Shown here: in pieces, positions 27,220-39,280 of the stretch
Layout of the letters: every line of letters starts with the position of its first letter
How positions within the stretch are numbered: the stretch's first letter is position 1
Translations under genes and position numbers: made by a program
The notes under the pieces: generated by a model
What the model saw: only the letters and a program-made list of their open reading frames with translations
Told to the model about the DNA's origin: nothing
The model's database searches: none
Source: Niebla homalea
Taxonomy: Eukaryota > Ascomycota > Lecanoromycetes > Lecanorales > Ramalinaceae
DNA length: 64,000 nucleotides
Direction of reading: 5' to 3'
NCBI GenBank assembly: GCA_019925105.1
Contig: JAHGAU010000037.1
Span: 186,001 to 250,000 of the forward strand

Positions 27220-29832
27220 AAAAAACGTATAATAAGAAATGAAAGTTAAAATTATATAACGTTAATAAATTAATAATATTAAATATTAAAAGCCTTGAAT
27301 TAAAATAATTAAGTAAAAAGCTTACGCCCCGATTTATAAGACTTTTTAAATTTAATAATAAAATTGGAATATAAACGTATTATTTTTTCCTTTTTATTAT
27401 TTATTATATTTATTTTATTATCTATATTTCTTTTTTGAAGCCTGATTATATTTACGTCAATAATAAAACAATAAAAGCTATAATATAAATATCTGAATTA
27501 ATTAATAATAAAGAAGAATAAATAGTTAAAGAAATTATTAATAAGGTTAAAAAAAAAAGCGTTTAATATTAGGTTTAGCCAATTAATTAAAGCCCTAAAT
27601 ATAATTAATAAGTACCGGAAGCGGACTTAAAGTATTCTTAAGAATTATGGGAATAATATAATAAATAATACGGAGTAAAAGGAAACGTAAATAAGGTTAT
27701 AACGCTATAACGGCGGAAGTTATATATATAAATAATATTATAGCTATTTAATTTTTATATATTATCCTTCTATAAAATTAGAAAAGTTTAGGCTTTAATT
27801 AATAATTTTACTTATTACGGATATTATACGCGTAAATAAACCCGCGTTACAGAAACGATTATCTTTATTATAATATTATAATTAATAAAAATAACTTTAA
27901 TAATAACCGCGATAATAATAAAAAGCGAAGAAGCGTAAGCGTTAAATTATAAGTGATTAATGCGTTATTAAGTAAAAGATGTTAAGTAAATAAAGCTATT
28001 AAGTAAAGTTATTAAAATAAAAAAAATTAATAAATATATTTATTAAGGTTACGTTAACGTTCCGGTAACTTTGATAATATTATCCGTTATATTGCTTTTA
28101 ATAATATATAGATTATAAGCGCTTAACGTTTAATATTATTATTTTTAACGTTTAACATTAAACTTTAATAATACTAATATATAAAAATAAAAGAATAATT
28201 TATAACTCCGCGTTAATACGGATTATTTTCTTTTTCTTTATTTTCTATTATATATAAATTAATGATATTTAAACTAAATATAAGGGTATTATATTACCCT
28301 CCTTTTCTTTTAATTCTTAATTAAAGGTATTTCCTTAATATTATTCCTTAAAAAGGCTCTTTAACTTAATTTTAAGGTATTATTTTTAAAAGTTAAAGTT
28401 AACCTTTTTAACGGCGCTATTAAAAAGAATATAATCTTCTTTTTCTCTTCTTTAAATAGGTTAAAGCCCGCATTTTCCTCCTTTTTTTTACCCTTTAAGT
28501 TACCGGACATTATAAGCTCGGGGTCTTATCTCTTTACTTTAAATATAGGGTTGGGAAATAAGAAGTAATTCCCCGACGGAATCAACTTTTATAAAGGACC
28601 CGGCCCCTTTATATTAAACCGATTTAGCTATTAAACGTTAACGTTAATATATCGTTATTGAATTATTATTTATTTATTTATTTTTTAAGCCAGATAACCT
28701 TTCTTTCCGCCGCCCTAATACGGGCAACGAGTGCCTTTTTCTTAATTTAAAGGACCGATACTTTTTTTTTAATTTTTAAAGTAATTCGATAAAATATATA
28801 TTCCGTTTAATTAACGGTAATTAACGTTTAATTAATATTTAACCGGAAGGCTTTAAAATCCCGAAGGATTTTATTACGCTTTTATACGTATCGGGCTTAC
28901 GCCCTAATAGACTATATACCGATCAAATAATATTTATATATTTATTAAAGTACCCGGGGCTATAATTAATCCGGGAACTATATATATATTAAAATAATAA
29001 CGGTCCGACGGCGTTAAGGATACTTACAGGAAGGCAACGGGAAGGGTATCGTTTATTATAATACTTACAGTAAAGTAAAAGGCCCCGTTAATAAAAAGGT
29101 TTATCCTATAAAAAGTAAATTAAATAAGGTATTATTATATATATTATTAATATTATATTTATATTTACGTTAACGAAATATTATTACGTATATATTATAT
29201 TATTTAAAGATTAAAGTAAACTTATATATCTTATTAATAAATAAAAATAAAGGGACTATTAACGTAAATAAAACGTTTACGTAACGTTAACGTTACTTAT
29301 TATAATAATAATATAAATAATAAAAGTATATAATTATATACGTATTAATTTATAAATATTTATATAGACCCTTAATATATTATACTTATAAAAGCGATTA
29401 AAATTTTTAAGAAAAAAAAAGAAGAAATTTAAAATAAACCAAAACTTTTATTATAATTACGCGCTGTTTCTATAATAATATTTATTTTTATTATAACGTA
29501 ATAAATTAATAATAAAGCTTTAAATAATTATTAATTAATACTATAAAGACTTTTTTTTATTTACCTTTTTTATTAAGTTTTATAAAAAGGTTTTTAATAA
29601 GCTTTGTATGTTACGTTAATTATTCGTTAACGTAAAATACCCTTATTATATTATTATTAAATAGATATTATTATACTTAGGTATATACTTAAAGACTCTT
29701 TTCTTTTTATCCTTTTTTTATTAAGTTTAATAGTAGGTTTTTAATAAGCTTTATACTTAACTGGCTTTACGTTAATTTCTTAAGTATATCTCGTTTATAT
29801 TTTAAAGATTAACGTATAAAGAAATAGATAAT
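27220..29832 (+). pseudogene. gypsy-1 integrase C-terminus, chromodomain and long 3' region
   Basis: At 27,513-27,670 one frame reads as a chromodomain with in-frame TAA/TAG exactly where Gln or Trp occur in the family: EE*IVKEIINK at the start and VPEADLKYS*ELWE at the end. This resumes the integrase interrupted at 21,402. From about 27,680 to the 3' LTR at 29,833 there are more than 2 kb without a recognised domain, including pyrimidine-rich tracts around 28,200-28,500 that could hide an antisense or extra ORF. Confidence 0.85.
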
Positions 29833-30178
29833 TATTACTAATTAACGTTATTTTTACGCCGGCGTTATAATAATACGTTGTATTATTACGTTAAGGTAGG
29901 CCATTAACCCTTAATAAAAGGCCTTAATAAAGGGTTTTAATAACGGCCTTAATATATATTATTTATAAGCCGTAGCTTAATAGGCGTAAAGCGGGGTAAT
30001 TATTACCTTTACCTTAAGTAAAGGTTATACTTTAGTTCTTTCTGAGTTCCTTAAGAATTAATCTTATTACTAATTTACTCATTAAAGCGGTACTTAAATA
30101 TCCAGACCGTAACGTTACGTCTTCTATACCTACCTTTACTAGTCCCGCCGGCGTGCGGCCAGCGGAGTCAGTCTAACA
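29833..30178 (+). repeat. gypsy-1 3' LTR
   Basis: 346 bp, paired with 10,895-11,240. Its start is RIP-mutated (TATTACTAATTAACG) while its last 30 or so bases are unmutated (GTGCGGCCAGCGG...CTAACA), the mirror image of the 5' LTR. Confidence 0.93.
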
Positions 30179-30183
30179 TTAAT

Positions 30184-32768
30184 AGCGACTCTTTATTATT
30201 AACGTTTTTATTATTAAGAAAACGTTCCTTTTTTTTTTCTGATTTAACCTTATCGAATTATCAATTAAAATTATCCGAGAAATTACGGAAGCGGTAAAGT
30301 AAATACCGTATTTATAATTAAAAACTTAAAGAAATATTAAATTATATTTAAGAGCTTAAATAAAGTATAAAAGATTTCTTAATTATACTTATAAAGAATA
30401 AACGTTTCTATTCTATATATAAAGCTTAACGTTAATTCCTTAATTATACTTTTACCGATTTAATAAATAATGATCAACTCTAAAAAATATTTAAATATAA
30501 AAGGGTAATAAACGTATTTAAGAAAAGGAGTTTAATAGAATTAAAGCTTAAATTATTAAAAAAGATTTACGCCGTTATTCAATATTTATTCCTTAGGATA
30601 TAATCACCGCCGGATAATAATAATAAGTTTAACTTATTAACTTCCGTTTAATGAGCGATACTTATTATTTAATTATTAATATTTAAGTACTTTAATTTAT
30701 TTCAAGATATTTATTATACCGGAAATTCTCAGAAAAAAGTTAAATATTATATTTATCTTACCGGATTATAATAAACGATATTATTCGCCGTTTTTTATTA
30801 TATATTTCGACCGAGGTTTTTAAATAACTTTTAGATTATATTCGGATTATATTTTTATTAAAGGGGAGCTTAACGTCGTATTCTTAATATATTATAATAC
30901 TTTAAACTTTCTATCTCCTATATGATAATTTAAAGGAGAATAAAGGATTTTACTTTATATGGTATTAAGACTATTTAAGTACTTAATTATAACTTAAAAG
31001 CTATTATAATATATAATAACTTTGAATTTATTAAAAAACGGCATAATAAGCAGATTGGTAATAACTGAGACTTTAAGTTTATTATAATCGCGTTAAGGTT
31101 TAAGGGTAAAAACTTTAAATATCACTTTTTAAGTTAAAATATATAATAACCTCGGATAATCTTATTTTCGCCGCTTAATATTACCTGTAAAATCGGATAT
31201 AATAATAAGATTAAAAAATAAGTATTAGTTAATTATAATTTTATTATTCCGGATATTAATTAATTTTTAAATCCGCCTTTATTACCTTAAGTCCTCCGTT
31301 AAACATTTCTATAATAAAGTAAGTAATATTAAAGATCTTCTTTGGTTTTACGTTATATTAACCCTTAATACACGGAAGCCGTCCAGAATATTATATTTCT
31401 TAATTAAATTAAATAAAAAAGATAAAAGTATAACGTCGAATAATATCGATATCCTTAATAATATATATAATATATAGTTTAAAATAAATAAAGGGAATAT
31501 ATTCTATAATTAAGGTTTTTATTCTATCTTTAATGATTTTAAGATATAAAAAAGGATGTAAGTATTTAAATCATTGTAGTATAATATCTTAAAGGAATTA
31601 TATAAGTATTTTAATTAATTAATAACGGGTATTAGGTTATAGAATTTTATTTATATTTATACTTAGTTAATTTATAGGATTTATTTTAGCGGAAATACTT
31701 ATGCGGATACTTTAACTTCTTAATATACTACGGACGCGTAAGGCAGGATTAAAGTAATATAATTTAATAATTATAAGGTACTTAAAGATTTAATTATATA
31801 TAGTTATTAATCGAGAATCGTAAATCTCTAGATTCAATTTCTTTATTAGAATAAAATATAAATATTTAACGGTTAAAAAACATTTTATTTTAACTCAAAT
31901 TATAATACCGAGCTTTATAAGAATCCGTTTCTAAACAAATTTTTTTATTAAATATAAATATCTATAATTAAAAATTGTAAAATTATTAATATTTTTATAT
32001 ATTAACGGAGCTATTCTTAACGGTACGCTTTACCGTTAAGTATAATAATATTAACGTTTTCTGATTCTCTTTATACCGGATAATTATTCTATTTTAAATA
32101 TAAGTAAATAACGCGTTAGATTACGTAGAAGCCCTCCTTTATATATTATATATTACTGATTCTTATATAACGGTAAAGAAAACTTTAAGACGTAATATTA
32201 CTTAATAGTTTAGTTAACTTACGTAGAGAAAAAGATATAAGCTTAATAATAAACTACTTCCTTAAGCTTTTAAATAATTCTTTAAAAGTTTTTTAATATA
32301 AACGGTTATATTACTTTAAATATAATAATGTTCTTCTATAGAATTAGGTACTTAATAACCCCTATTTTAATAAGGTTAAAACCGTAATTAAATCCTTTTT
32401 TGGACGTTTAAATTCCGACTGCCATCATTTAAAATCCGTTGTTAACGATATTTGGGCTTAAGTTATCCATCTTATACCGTGATTCTTAATTGGATCCAAA
32501 ATAGACCGGTACTTATTCTATTTAACTACTTATTTTTACTTAAATAGCCTAAAAAAATTAAGTAATAATCATTTTAAATATAATCATAATATTAAATTAA
32601 TAAGATTAATAATATTAATAAAATCCTTATCGGTACTTTAAATATCTTTAAAGTCCCTATTCCTATTAACATAATAAACAATTTCGCAGACTTAACGAGC
32701 CCAATAATCCTGGCGCGTATTTTATATAACGAATAATTTACCGGACCCTTTTAAATGCTATACGGACG
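30184..32768. other. Unclassified RIP-mutated relic (left part)
   Basis: AT-rich and RIP-mutated with some remaining CA/TG patches (for example 32,400-32,500). It contains stretches with few stops on the plus strand near 30,720-31,100 but no motif I can assign to a reverse transcriptase, integrase or transposase family. It is interrupted by a solo LTR and continues beyond it. Confidence 0.5.
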
Positions 32769-32773
32769 TCCGG

Positions 32774-32958
32774 TGTCACGGTGTGAGGGCTGAGGTGTGA
32801 GGGCTGCGATGCTGATAGTTAAGAGCTGAGTTAGCGCGCTAGGCCTAGTAGGGTCTAGCGTATGCCCTCCGTACACTTATATGTATGCTGTACTATAGAT
32901 TTCTCTACATAGTTGAAATTCAGTCATGTTTACCCTTACCCCTACTGAGTCCCTGACA
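32774..32958 (+). mobile_element. Solo LTR (185 bp) with TCCGG target duplication
   Basis: Begins TGTCACGGTG and ends CCTGACA, giving the terminal TGTCA/TGACA inverted repeat typical of LTRs. The exact 5-bp duplication TCCGG is at 32,769-32,773 and 32,959-32,963. It is rich in CA and TG (no RIP) inside a mutated background. No second copy and no internal region are in the window, so it most likely arose by LTR-LTR recombination. The strand is arbitrary. Confidence 0.88.
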
Positions 32959-32963
32959 TCCGG

Positions 32964-35889
32964 TAATTATATATTAAACTTACGCGGCGCGGTTTTATTA
33001 TTTAACCTTTAATTCTTTTAATAATATACCTTTATGTAGTTAGTTATCTGAATTATACTTATTAATTTAATAAGTTTCTTAATCGCTAGCGTTCTCTTTT
33101 AAATTAACTCTTAAATAGCTTATATAAGGCAATAATAAAAAGATTTAAATCTAGCTCCTTTAGTTTTCACGTTAATCGATCCGAGGTTTAATTTAAATTT
33201 CTATATTAAAGAACCGCTTTTTGTTTTTATATCCTGATTAATTTTAATAATACTTTTTTTATATAAGTATTTTATAATATTAAGCTGGATATTATCGGAG
33301 CTCCGTTTTTACTATTATTTTAATTATTGACCGGGAGTTCGTTTTAAAGCTCTTAAGAATATATATTAAATAAAACTTCCCGAGGATCTAGTCCGGCCTT
33401 CGTTAATTATGATTTTTTAACCTTGAATCGTAAAGAATTTAATAAGCTTTTACTTAACCCCGTTTTTCCCCACTTCTTTTAATTTAACCTCCTTAAATAG
33501 CCCGCCGATATTAATTAACTTTAACGCTGTTTATTAAAAGCCTTTTTAAGGGACTACTATTTAATAGGAAGTGGTTTTTGGGTATTATAAAGTCTATTTT
33601 TCTTAAAATTTTAATTATTTACGGCTTTCTGAATCTTATTATTATTATTATTATTAATGATTTTTAAAGCCGCTTTCTCATATAAAGTTTATTTACTTTA
33701 TATATTCTTTTTTTAACGGCTTAAGTCGTTTATATTCTTAATTATTAACATATATATTGAGATAGTTTTTAATATCTTATTTAATACAATAAGGGAAGGA
33801 AAACACTTAAAGTAAGAAAATAAAAAAAGTACTATTATTAATTAATCTTTTTATTTACCGAGTTTAAACCGTAAATTCTTTACTTTTAATATATTTTTAT
33901 TTATGCTTAACTTTAATTCTTTATAAGCCGAGATAACTACTTAGAAAGATAAATTATATATTAAATAATAAGGTTTATTGGGCTTAAATAGTTTATACTT
34001 ATCGTTAAAATAAATCAGATTAATCCTTCGGCTATATTTATTTAATAACGTATTTAAGAAGTCTTAAAGTTTACTAAATATGTTTCTTTTTTTATTATTA
34101 TTTTTATTCTTTTTTATCCTTAAAGCGTTAATGGCCGATAGCTTATTACCTTCGTTTATTTTACCGTTTTTCGGCTTAAGGCATTATATTTAATAATAAA
34201 GGGTAAATCGAACTTAACCGTTATTATTACGTATTACGCGATTTAAGTACTAAAATATTCTCGGTATTAAAGAAGACAATAGCTATTAATAAACCCGCTT
34301 AGTATTAGGATTGTTTATACCGATACTATATATATTTATTATAATAATTATCCGCGGATACGGACATTCTTTTAATAAGCGTTAAAATAATATAATAATA
34401 TTTTTTTTATCTTAAGTTATTATGTCCGAAAAGAAAGTCATTATGACTTTATTAATCGTAAATGGATATTAGAGCTTAACTATTTATAACTTAAATAACT
34501 TATACCTCCTTTTAATATCCTTAATATTATTTATAAAGATAACGGTCTTTAATATCTTAAAAAAATTTTAATTACTTTTAATAAGAGATATTATAAGTTG
34601 AGTGTTCATTTATTTGGTTCTAAAGTTTACTTAATTAAATAAAGATCTCCGGTCTATTTAATAATATACGGATAACCTTTATATTAACCGAAAACCCGTA
34701 TTTTTCCTTAATATCGGATAATATTTAAGAATTTAAAATTGTAAAAATACCTAGGAACAGGATGTTATCCGGTAAATATATACGTAAAATTTTAAGCTAA
34801 TAAAACTCTGGACGGAAGTCTTTCTACTTATATATTAAATAGAATTTATCGATAATTAAGAAGTAAAGGTTAAAGGTATATAATTTATATTATAAAACTT
34901 CCTTGTTAAAAGCTTTAAAATAAGTAATCTTTAAATTAATAAAGATTAATATTTATTAATATAATTTTTTTACTTAATAAAATTAATATATTATAAGTAA
35001 AATATCCTTAATATATTTATTTCCGATTGTTTATATTGTTATTATTGTTATTATTGTTTTTTAATATAAAAGGTCGGTAATTATTAATAAAAGTTATCTT
35101 TAAATACTATTCCTTTTTTAAGGGTTTTAAGGGCATAATAATTAAAATGCTCTTAATAAGTTTTTATATAAAAAGTACGGCTTAAAAACATATAATTTTT
35201 TCTAAATTTTGTTTTCACAATTATAGTCGTATTTAAGTAAACTTTTAAAAGGGTGTTTAATATTAATATTGATTCCGTTTCGGCTTAAAACTAAACTTTT
35301 ATTCGATTATATTAATAATACCTATAAATGTTATTAAATTAATTATTAATACTATAATAATAATTTTAAGCTTTAAAAGGCGCTGGATCGTATTGGAATA
35401 TAATATATAAGGGTAGCTATAGCCGCTTTAATTGATTTCGGCGTTTATTATAGACTTAAGTACTTATTAAGTAATAAAAAATTAAGTTAAAAGGGTATTA
35501 TTATTTTTCTTTATAGGTTAAGATTCCGTAAGTTTTCTGGGAATTTTTATATTACGTCTTAAGATAATAAAGTAATAATAAGAAATATAAAGGAGACTTA
35601 TAATAATAAGATATTAAAATTTTAAATAAGAAACGAGAGTAAGTTAATGTAATATTATTATTATAATAAATATAAAATTTAATTACAAATATAAATAATA
35701 GTGGATTTTGATTAGAGTGAAATTTTTTTATAACGCGTTATTAAAATAAGGCGGATTAAATAAAAATACGGGGTTTTAAGCTTAAACGCGTAGAAGAAAG
35801 GCCCGTTTATTACTATCTAACCCGAAGAGGCTTAGGGCCGGGCCCTGTCTCTGTAGCGGCTGAGGGACTAAGGCAAGTATAAGCTTATT
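32964..35889. other. Unclassified RIP-mutated relic (right part)
   Basis: Continuation of the relic interrupted by the solo LTR. It is AT-rich with Gln-type stop conversions in plus-strand frames near 34,650-35,030 and in minus-strand frames near 34,080-34,200. No family motif recognised. A short unmutated GC-rich stretch at about 35,800-35,880 may be an element edge. Confidence 0.45.
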
Positions 35890-36249
35890 TAAGATTAATA
35901 TAATTTAACAAATATAAAGTTTTTTCTTAATTAAGTAGAAAAAATAGGGACCCGATAAATTACTTAATAACCGGAAACCCGGTTTTAAATAGTTATTATA
36001 AAAAATATAAAGAATACCTTATTTACCGATTTCGTTATAAATTAAAGGGTACTACCTGAAAAGAATTAATTAAATGAACTCTTTACTTTATAAAAATCTC
36101 CGTTTATTTTACCTTTTAATCCGTAATGTTTGAGAAATTTAAGGAATTCTTAAAGTAATTAAACCTTTTACGTTAAGAATATAATATCGGTATATAATAT
36201 TATAAGGACGTAAATAATGAAATATAAGTCCTTTAAATAGAATTAAATA

Positions 36250-37270
36250 ATTTTAGGAGGGACGTATGATTAAAAATTAACCGAATTATCCTTTTATAAC
36301 GGTAAAGCTTCAGAGATTTTTCTTCCCCGGAAAATATAGATTATCTTAAAGTCTTAGAAATCCGTAATTATAAATTAAAAAACCGGAATGTAAACTTTAT
36401 TATTAAGCTTAAAAACTTTTCATAGAATAATTTAATTCTTTCTTTTTACCGATTTATAGCGTCCTTAACTTTTTATAAAAAGCTTTAGTTCTTTAAAATT
36501 AAAGATTTAAAACCCTTTATAAAGGAAGATTATAGTTAATATAGTTTCTTTAAACGTTATATTTTATTAAATTCCATATTAATAAAAATTAATATCTGAT
36601 TATATAAGTTTAAGTTAATTATATTTTAATATTATTAAGCTTAAAAGTTTTTAAATAATTAAAAACGGAATATAATAAAAATACCTTATTAAGTTTTTAA
36701 ACTTTTAAGGAATTTTAAATTTTTTAAATTAAATCTTTAAGAGTATTAATTAATTAAAAGATTAAATTAATAATTTTTAAGCTTTAAAAATATTTAATAA
36801 GGATAAATTTATAATATTTTATCCTATTTTTATCCCTTTAATTAAAATCTTTGAAAATATAAATTTTAAGAAAAACTTAAAAATTATAATCTATGAATTA
36901 ATTACCCGACTTTTTAATTAATTTTATGAAAATCTTCTTTAAGGAAGTTATAACTTAAATAACTTAAAAAAAACCCGGATATATTTAAAAAGGATAAACC
37001 GTCTTTAGTATTCAGAATATTACCGTTAACGTAAAATTTTCGAGCTTAATAAAGCCTTTATTAATAAAATTAAAGAAACTAAAAGAAGCCGTATTACGTC
37101 CTTTAAACCTACCGGTAAAATAAGAGGTTTTAAAGGGTCCGGGTTCCGATAAATTATTCCCGCTATCGTAAAGTTAGCCTTTCCGTTAAACGTTAAATAC
37201 TTTATTTATTAAGGGAATTATTTCTAAATCAATTATCCTTAACGTTAATATAACCGTAATAATACCTAGG
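36250..37270 (+). pseudogene. gypsy-2 gag relic
   Basis: A plus-strand reading from about 36,890 ends in KYFIY*GNYF*INYP at about 37,195-37,245. This fits a CCHC zinc knuckle in which Cys and His have become Tyr and Gln has become stop, the pattern expected from RIP. The N-terminal part is too eroded to define a start. Confidence 0.65.
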
Positions 37271-37689
37271 AACGTTTAATTTAAGTTTATTATATTACTT
37301 AAGATTTAAATAAAAAGTTTACTCAAAACTCCGGCGGCTAAACTTTTTATACCCTTAAAAATACTTTATTAAAGGATTCGGACAGGCTAGTAAAAGATTA
37401 AGTTCTATAGAAGTCGCTATAAAGGACGAATACGTATATTGCTTTGAAATTTCTACGATTAAATATACCCATAATATCAAGGACCTTTTTAACGTCTGGA
37501 ATAATAAACCCTGGATTATTAACGGGTTTACGAGCTACGGAGACCAACATATTCTGTTATCCTTTTTAATTGATTTAGTAATACCGGCTATTGTTTTATT
37601 GATAAACGAATCGTCCCTAAAGTTTATGAAACACTTTAAATCTCTCCCTTAGCCCTCTCCCGACCCAAGGATGTTATTCGGGCCTGATA

Positions 37690-38300
37690 ATATTAAATAG
37701 GTTACCGCCCGCGAATAACTTTAGGCTAAGGAAGCCACAGATATCAGTAAAACTATATAAGAAATTCTTAATACGGCCCGCTTTAATCTTAATAAGGCTT
37801 ACGATAAAGCGTTTAAGTAAGTTAAACGCCGGCGTAAAAATATAAAGTTTAAAATTAACGATAAGGTTTACGTAAGCGTTAAGTATTTAATAATTATTCA
37901 ATTTAATAAAAAGCTTATTTTTAAACGTTTAAGTCTTTATATTATCCTTAACTAATATTTTTCTTCCTATAAATTAAACGTTTTAAATATCTTCTAAACT
38001 TATTTTACCTTTTATATAAGCGATTTAACCTATATTCCGGTTAAAAAGAAATTATCCTTACCGGGATAAATTACTTTACCCCTTAAACCCGTTATCGTAA
38101 ATAAAAAGGGTATTAAAAAGTAAAAGCTTAAAGAAATTATTAATTCCCGGCGTATTAATTAAAGATTAAAAACTATAATATAAAATTAAATAAGCAAACT
38201 TATCCCCGGATAATACTTAATATTATATTAACATAAAAGAGTTTCTTTATATTTAAGGATTAATTAAAGGCTTTTATAAAAAGTACCGGGATAAGCCCGG
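37690..38300 (+). pseudogene. gypsy-2 integrase C-terminus and chromodomain relic
   Basis: One plus-strand frame reads as the post-core part of a gypsy integrase: KRRRKNIKFKINDKVYVSVK near 37,830, SYKLN near 37,970, and a chromodomain-like stretch at 38,110-38,290 whose stops fall at Gln/Trp positions. Stretches at 37,380-37,700 keep some CA/TG and are less mutated. Confidence 0.75.
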
Positions 38301-38639
38301 ATTACGACCCGGAGATTTCATTAAAATCGCTATACTTTAAGTAACCTTTAAAAACTATCTTAAATATTTAAATTAAATAACGATCTTTCTGGGCTTAAAA
38401 TTCGATATTATAAGCCCTATATTATGGTCTTATTAAACTTAAAAGCCCTTTAAAATAACCTAATAGCTCCCTGAAGTTATTAAAATGACTATTATTAATA
38501 CTATTTATTTATATGGATTATACGCCTTTTTATTAATATAAATTCAACGTATAAGGCAAGAAAACTAAAAAAATATTTTAAAAAGTGGGTAAATCATAAA
38601 AAAAGATACTTACCCCGGAACCCCCCGGATGAAATCGCG

Positions 38640-39053
38640 TTTTAAGGCCTATTATAACGGCTACCGCCACGATCTTACCCCTATATATTCACATTAGTTA
38701 CCCGGCCACCGCCACGACCCTACCCCTGTAAACCTTATATTACTTACCCGGTTAACCAGTAACGGGTAAGCTAGGTAATCTACGACTTTTATATTATTTA
38801 CCCGGCTAATTAATAACGGGTAAGCTAAGTATCTTGAAATGTAAGGTATAAGTTACTTAATTATTCTCTATATATAGAAGTGCGACTAAGTACTCCTCAA
38901 TCCCGGCTACCCCAATCGGGTTTAGCTTCGGATCATATTTAATCTACCCGAGTGCCGGGTAACTAACGTAAGTACTTTCAACAAAGTAATCTATAATTCT
39001 TATACCCCTTACCCGGCCAGCCAGTGACGGGTAAGCTAAATGGTAACCGGAAA
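38640..39053 (+). repeat. gypsy-2 3' region with repeated TTACCCGG...CGGGTAA palindromes
   Basis: Imperfect palindromes of about 28 bp with arms CTTACCCG and CGGGTAAG lie at 38,743-38,770, 38,798-38,824 and 39,008-39,035. A variant lies at 38,944-38,964, and a further copy at 45,137-45,164 beyond the copia and fold-back insertions. A second short motif, ACCGCCACGA followed by TACCCCT, occurs twice at 38,665-38,730. The stretch keeps CA and TG, so it is little touched by RIP. Confidence 0.8.
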
Positions 39054-39280
39054 TGTCAGCCTAGGTGCAGGCATGGTGGTAGTATTGCGGACATGGAGTG
39101 TCACTGAGCCGTTATGCGAGCGGTGCCAAAACACTTTTATAATACGTATATATCTTATTACCTAGCCGTATATCCCAGACTAACTAGGTATATCCTATAG
39201 TCTTCTTTTATAGATCTATCTTTATAAATTATACTTAATTTATATTATTTTATTATACTTATACGTTTATACGTATAATA
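39054..39280 (+). repeat. copia 5' LTR
   Basis: 227 bp. The outer part (39,054 to about 39,133) keeps CA/TG (TGTCAGCCTAGGTGCAGGCA); the inner part is RIP-mutated and ends GTATAATA where the 3' LTR has GTATGACA. Confidence 0.93.

Larger units (their letters stand above)
10895..30178 (+). mobile_element. Ty3/gypsy LTR retrotransposon (gypsy-1), complete, with two nested LINEs
   Basis: Both LTRs are 346 bp, begin TGTTAG (RIP-altered to TATTAC in the 3' copy) and end CTAACA/TTAACA. The 5-bp duplication TTAAT flanks the element at 10,890-10,894 and 30,179-30,183. Removing LINE copies 2 and 3 and their duplications leaves about 7.6 kb, a normal size for a gypsy element. Domain order on the plus strand is gag, reverse transcriptase, RNase H, integrase, chromodomain, the order of Ty3/gypsy chromoviruses. 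All coding parts are broken by RIP-type stops (TAA/TAG where Gln or Trp is expected). Confidence 0.93.
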
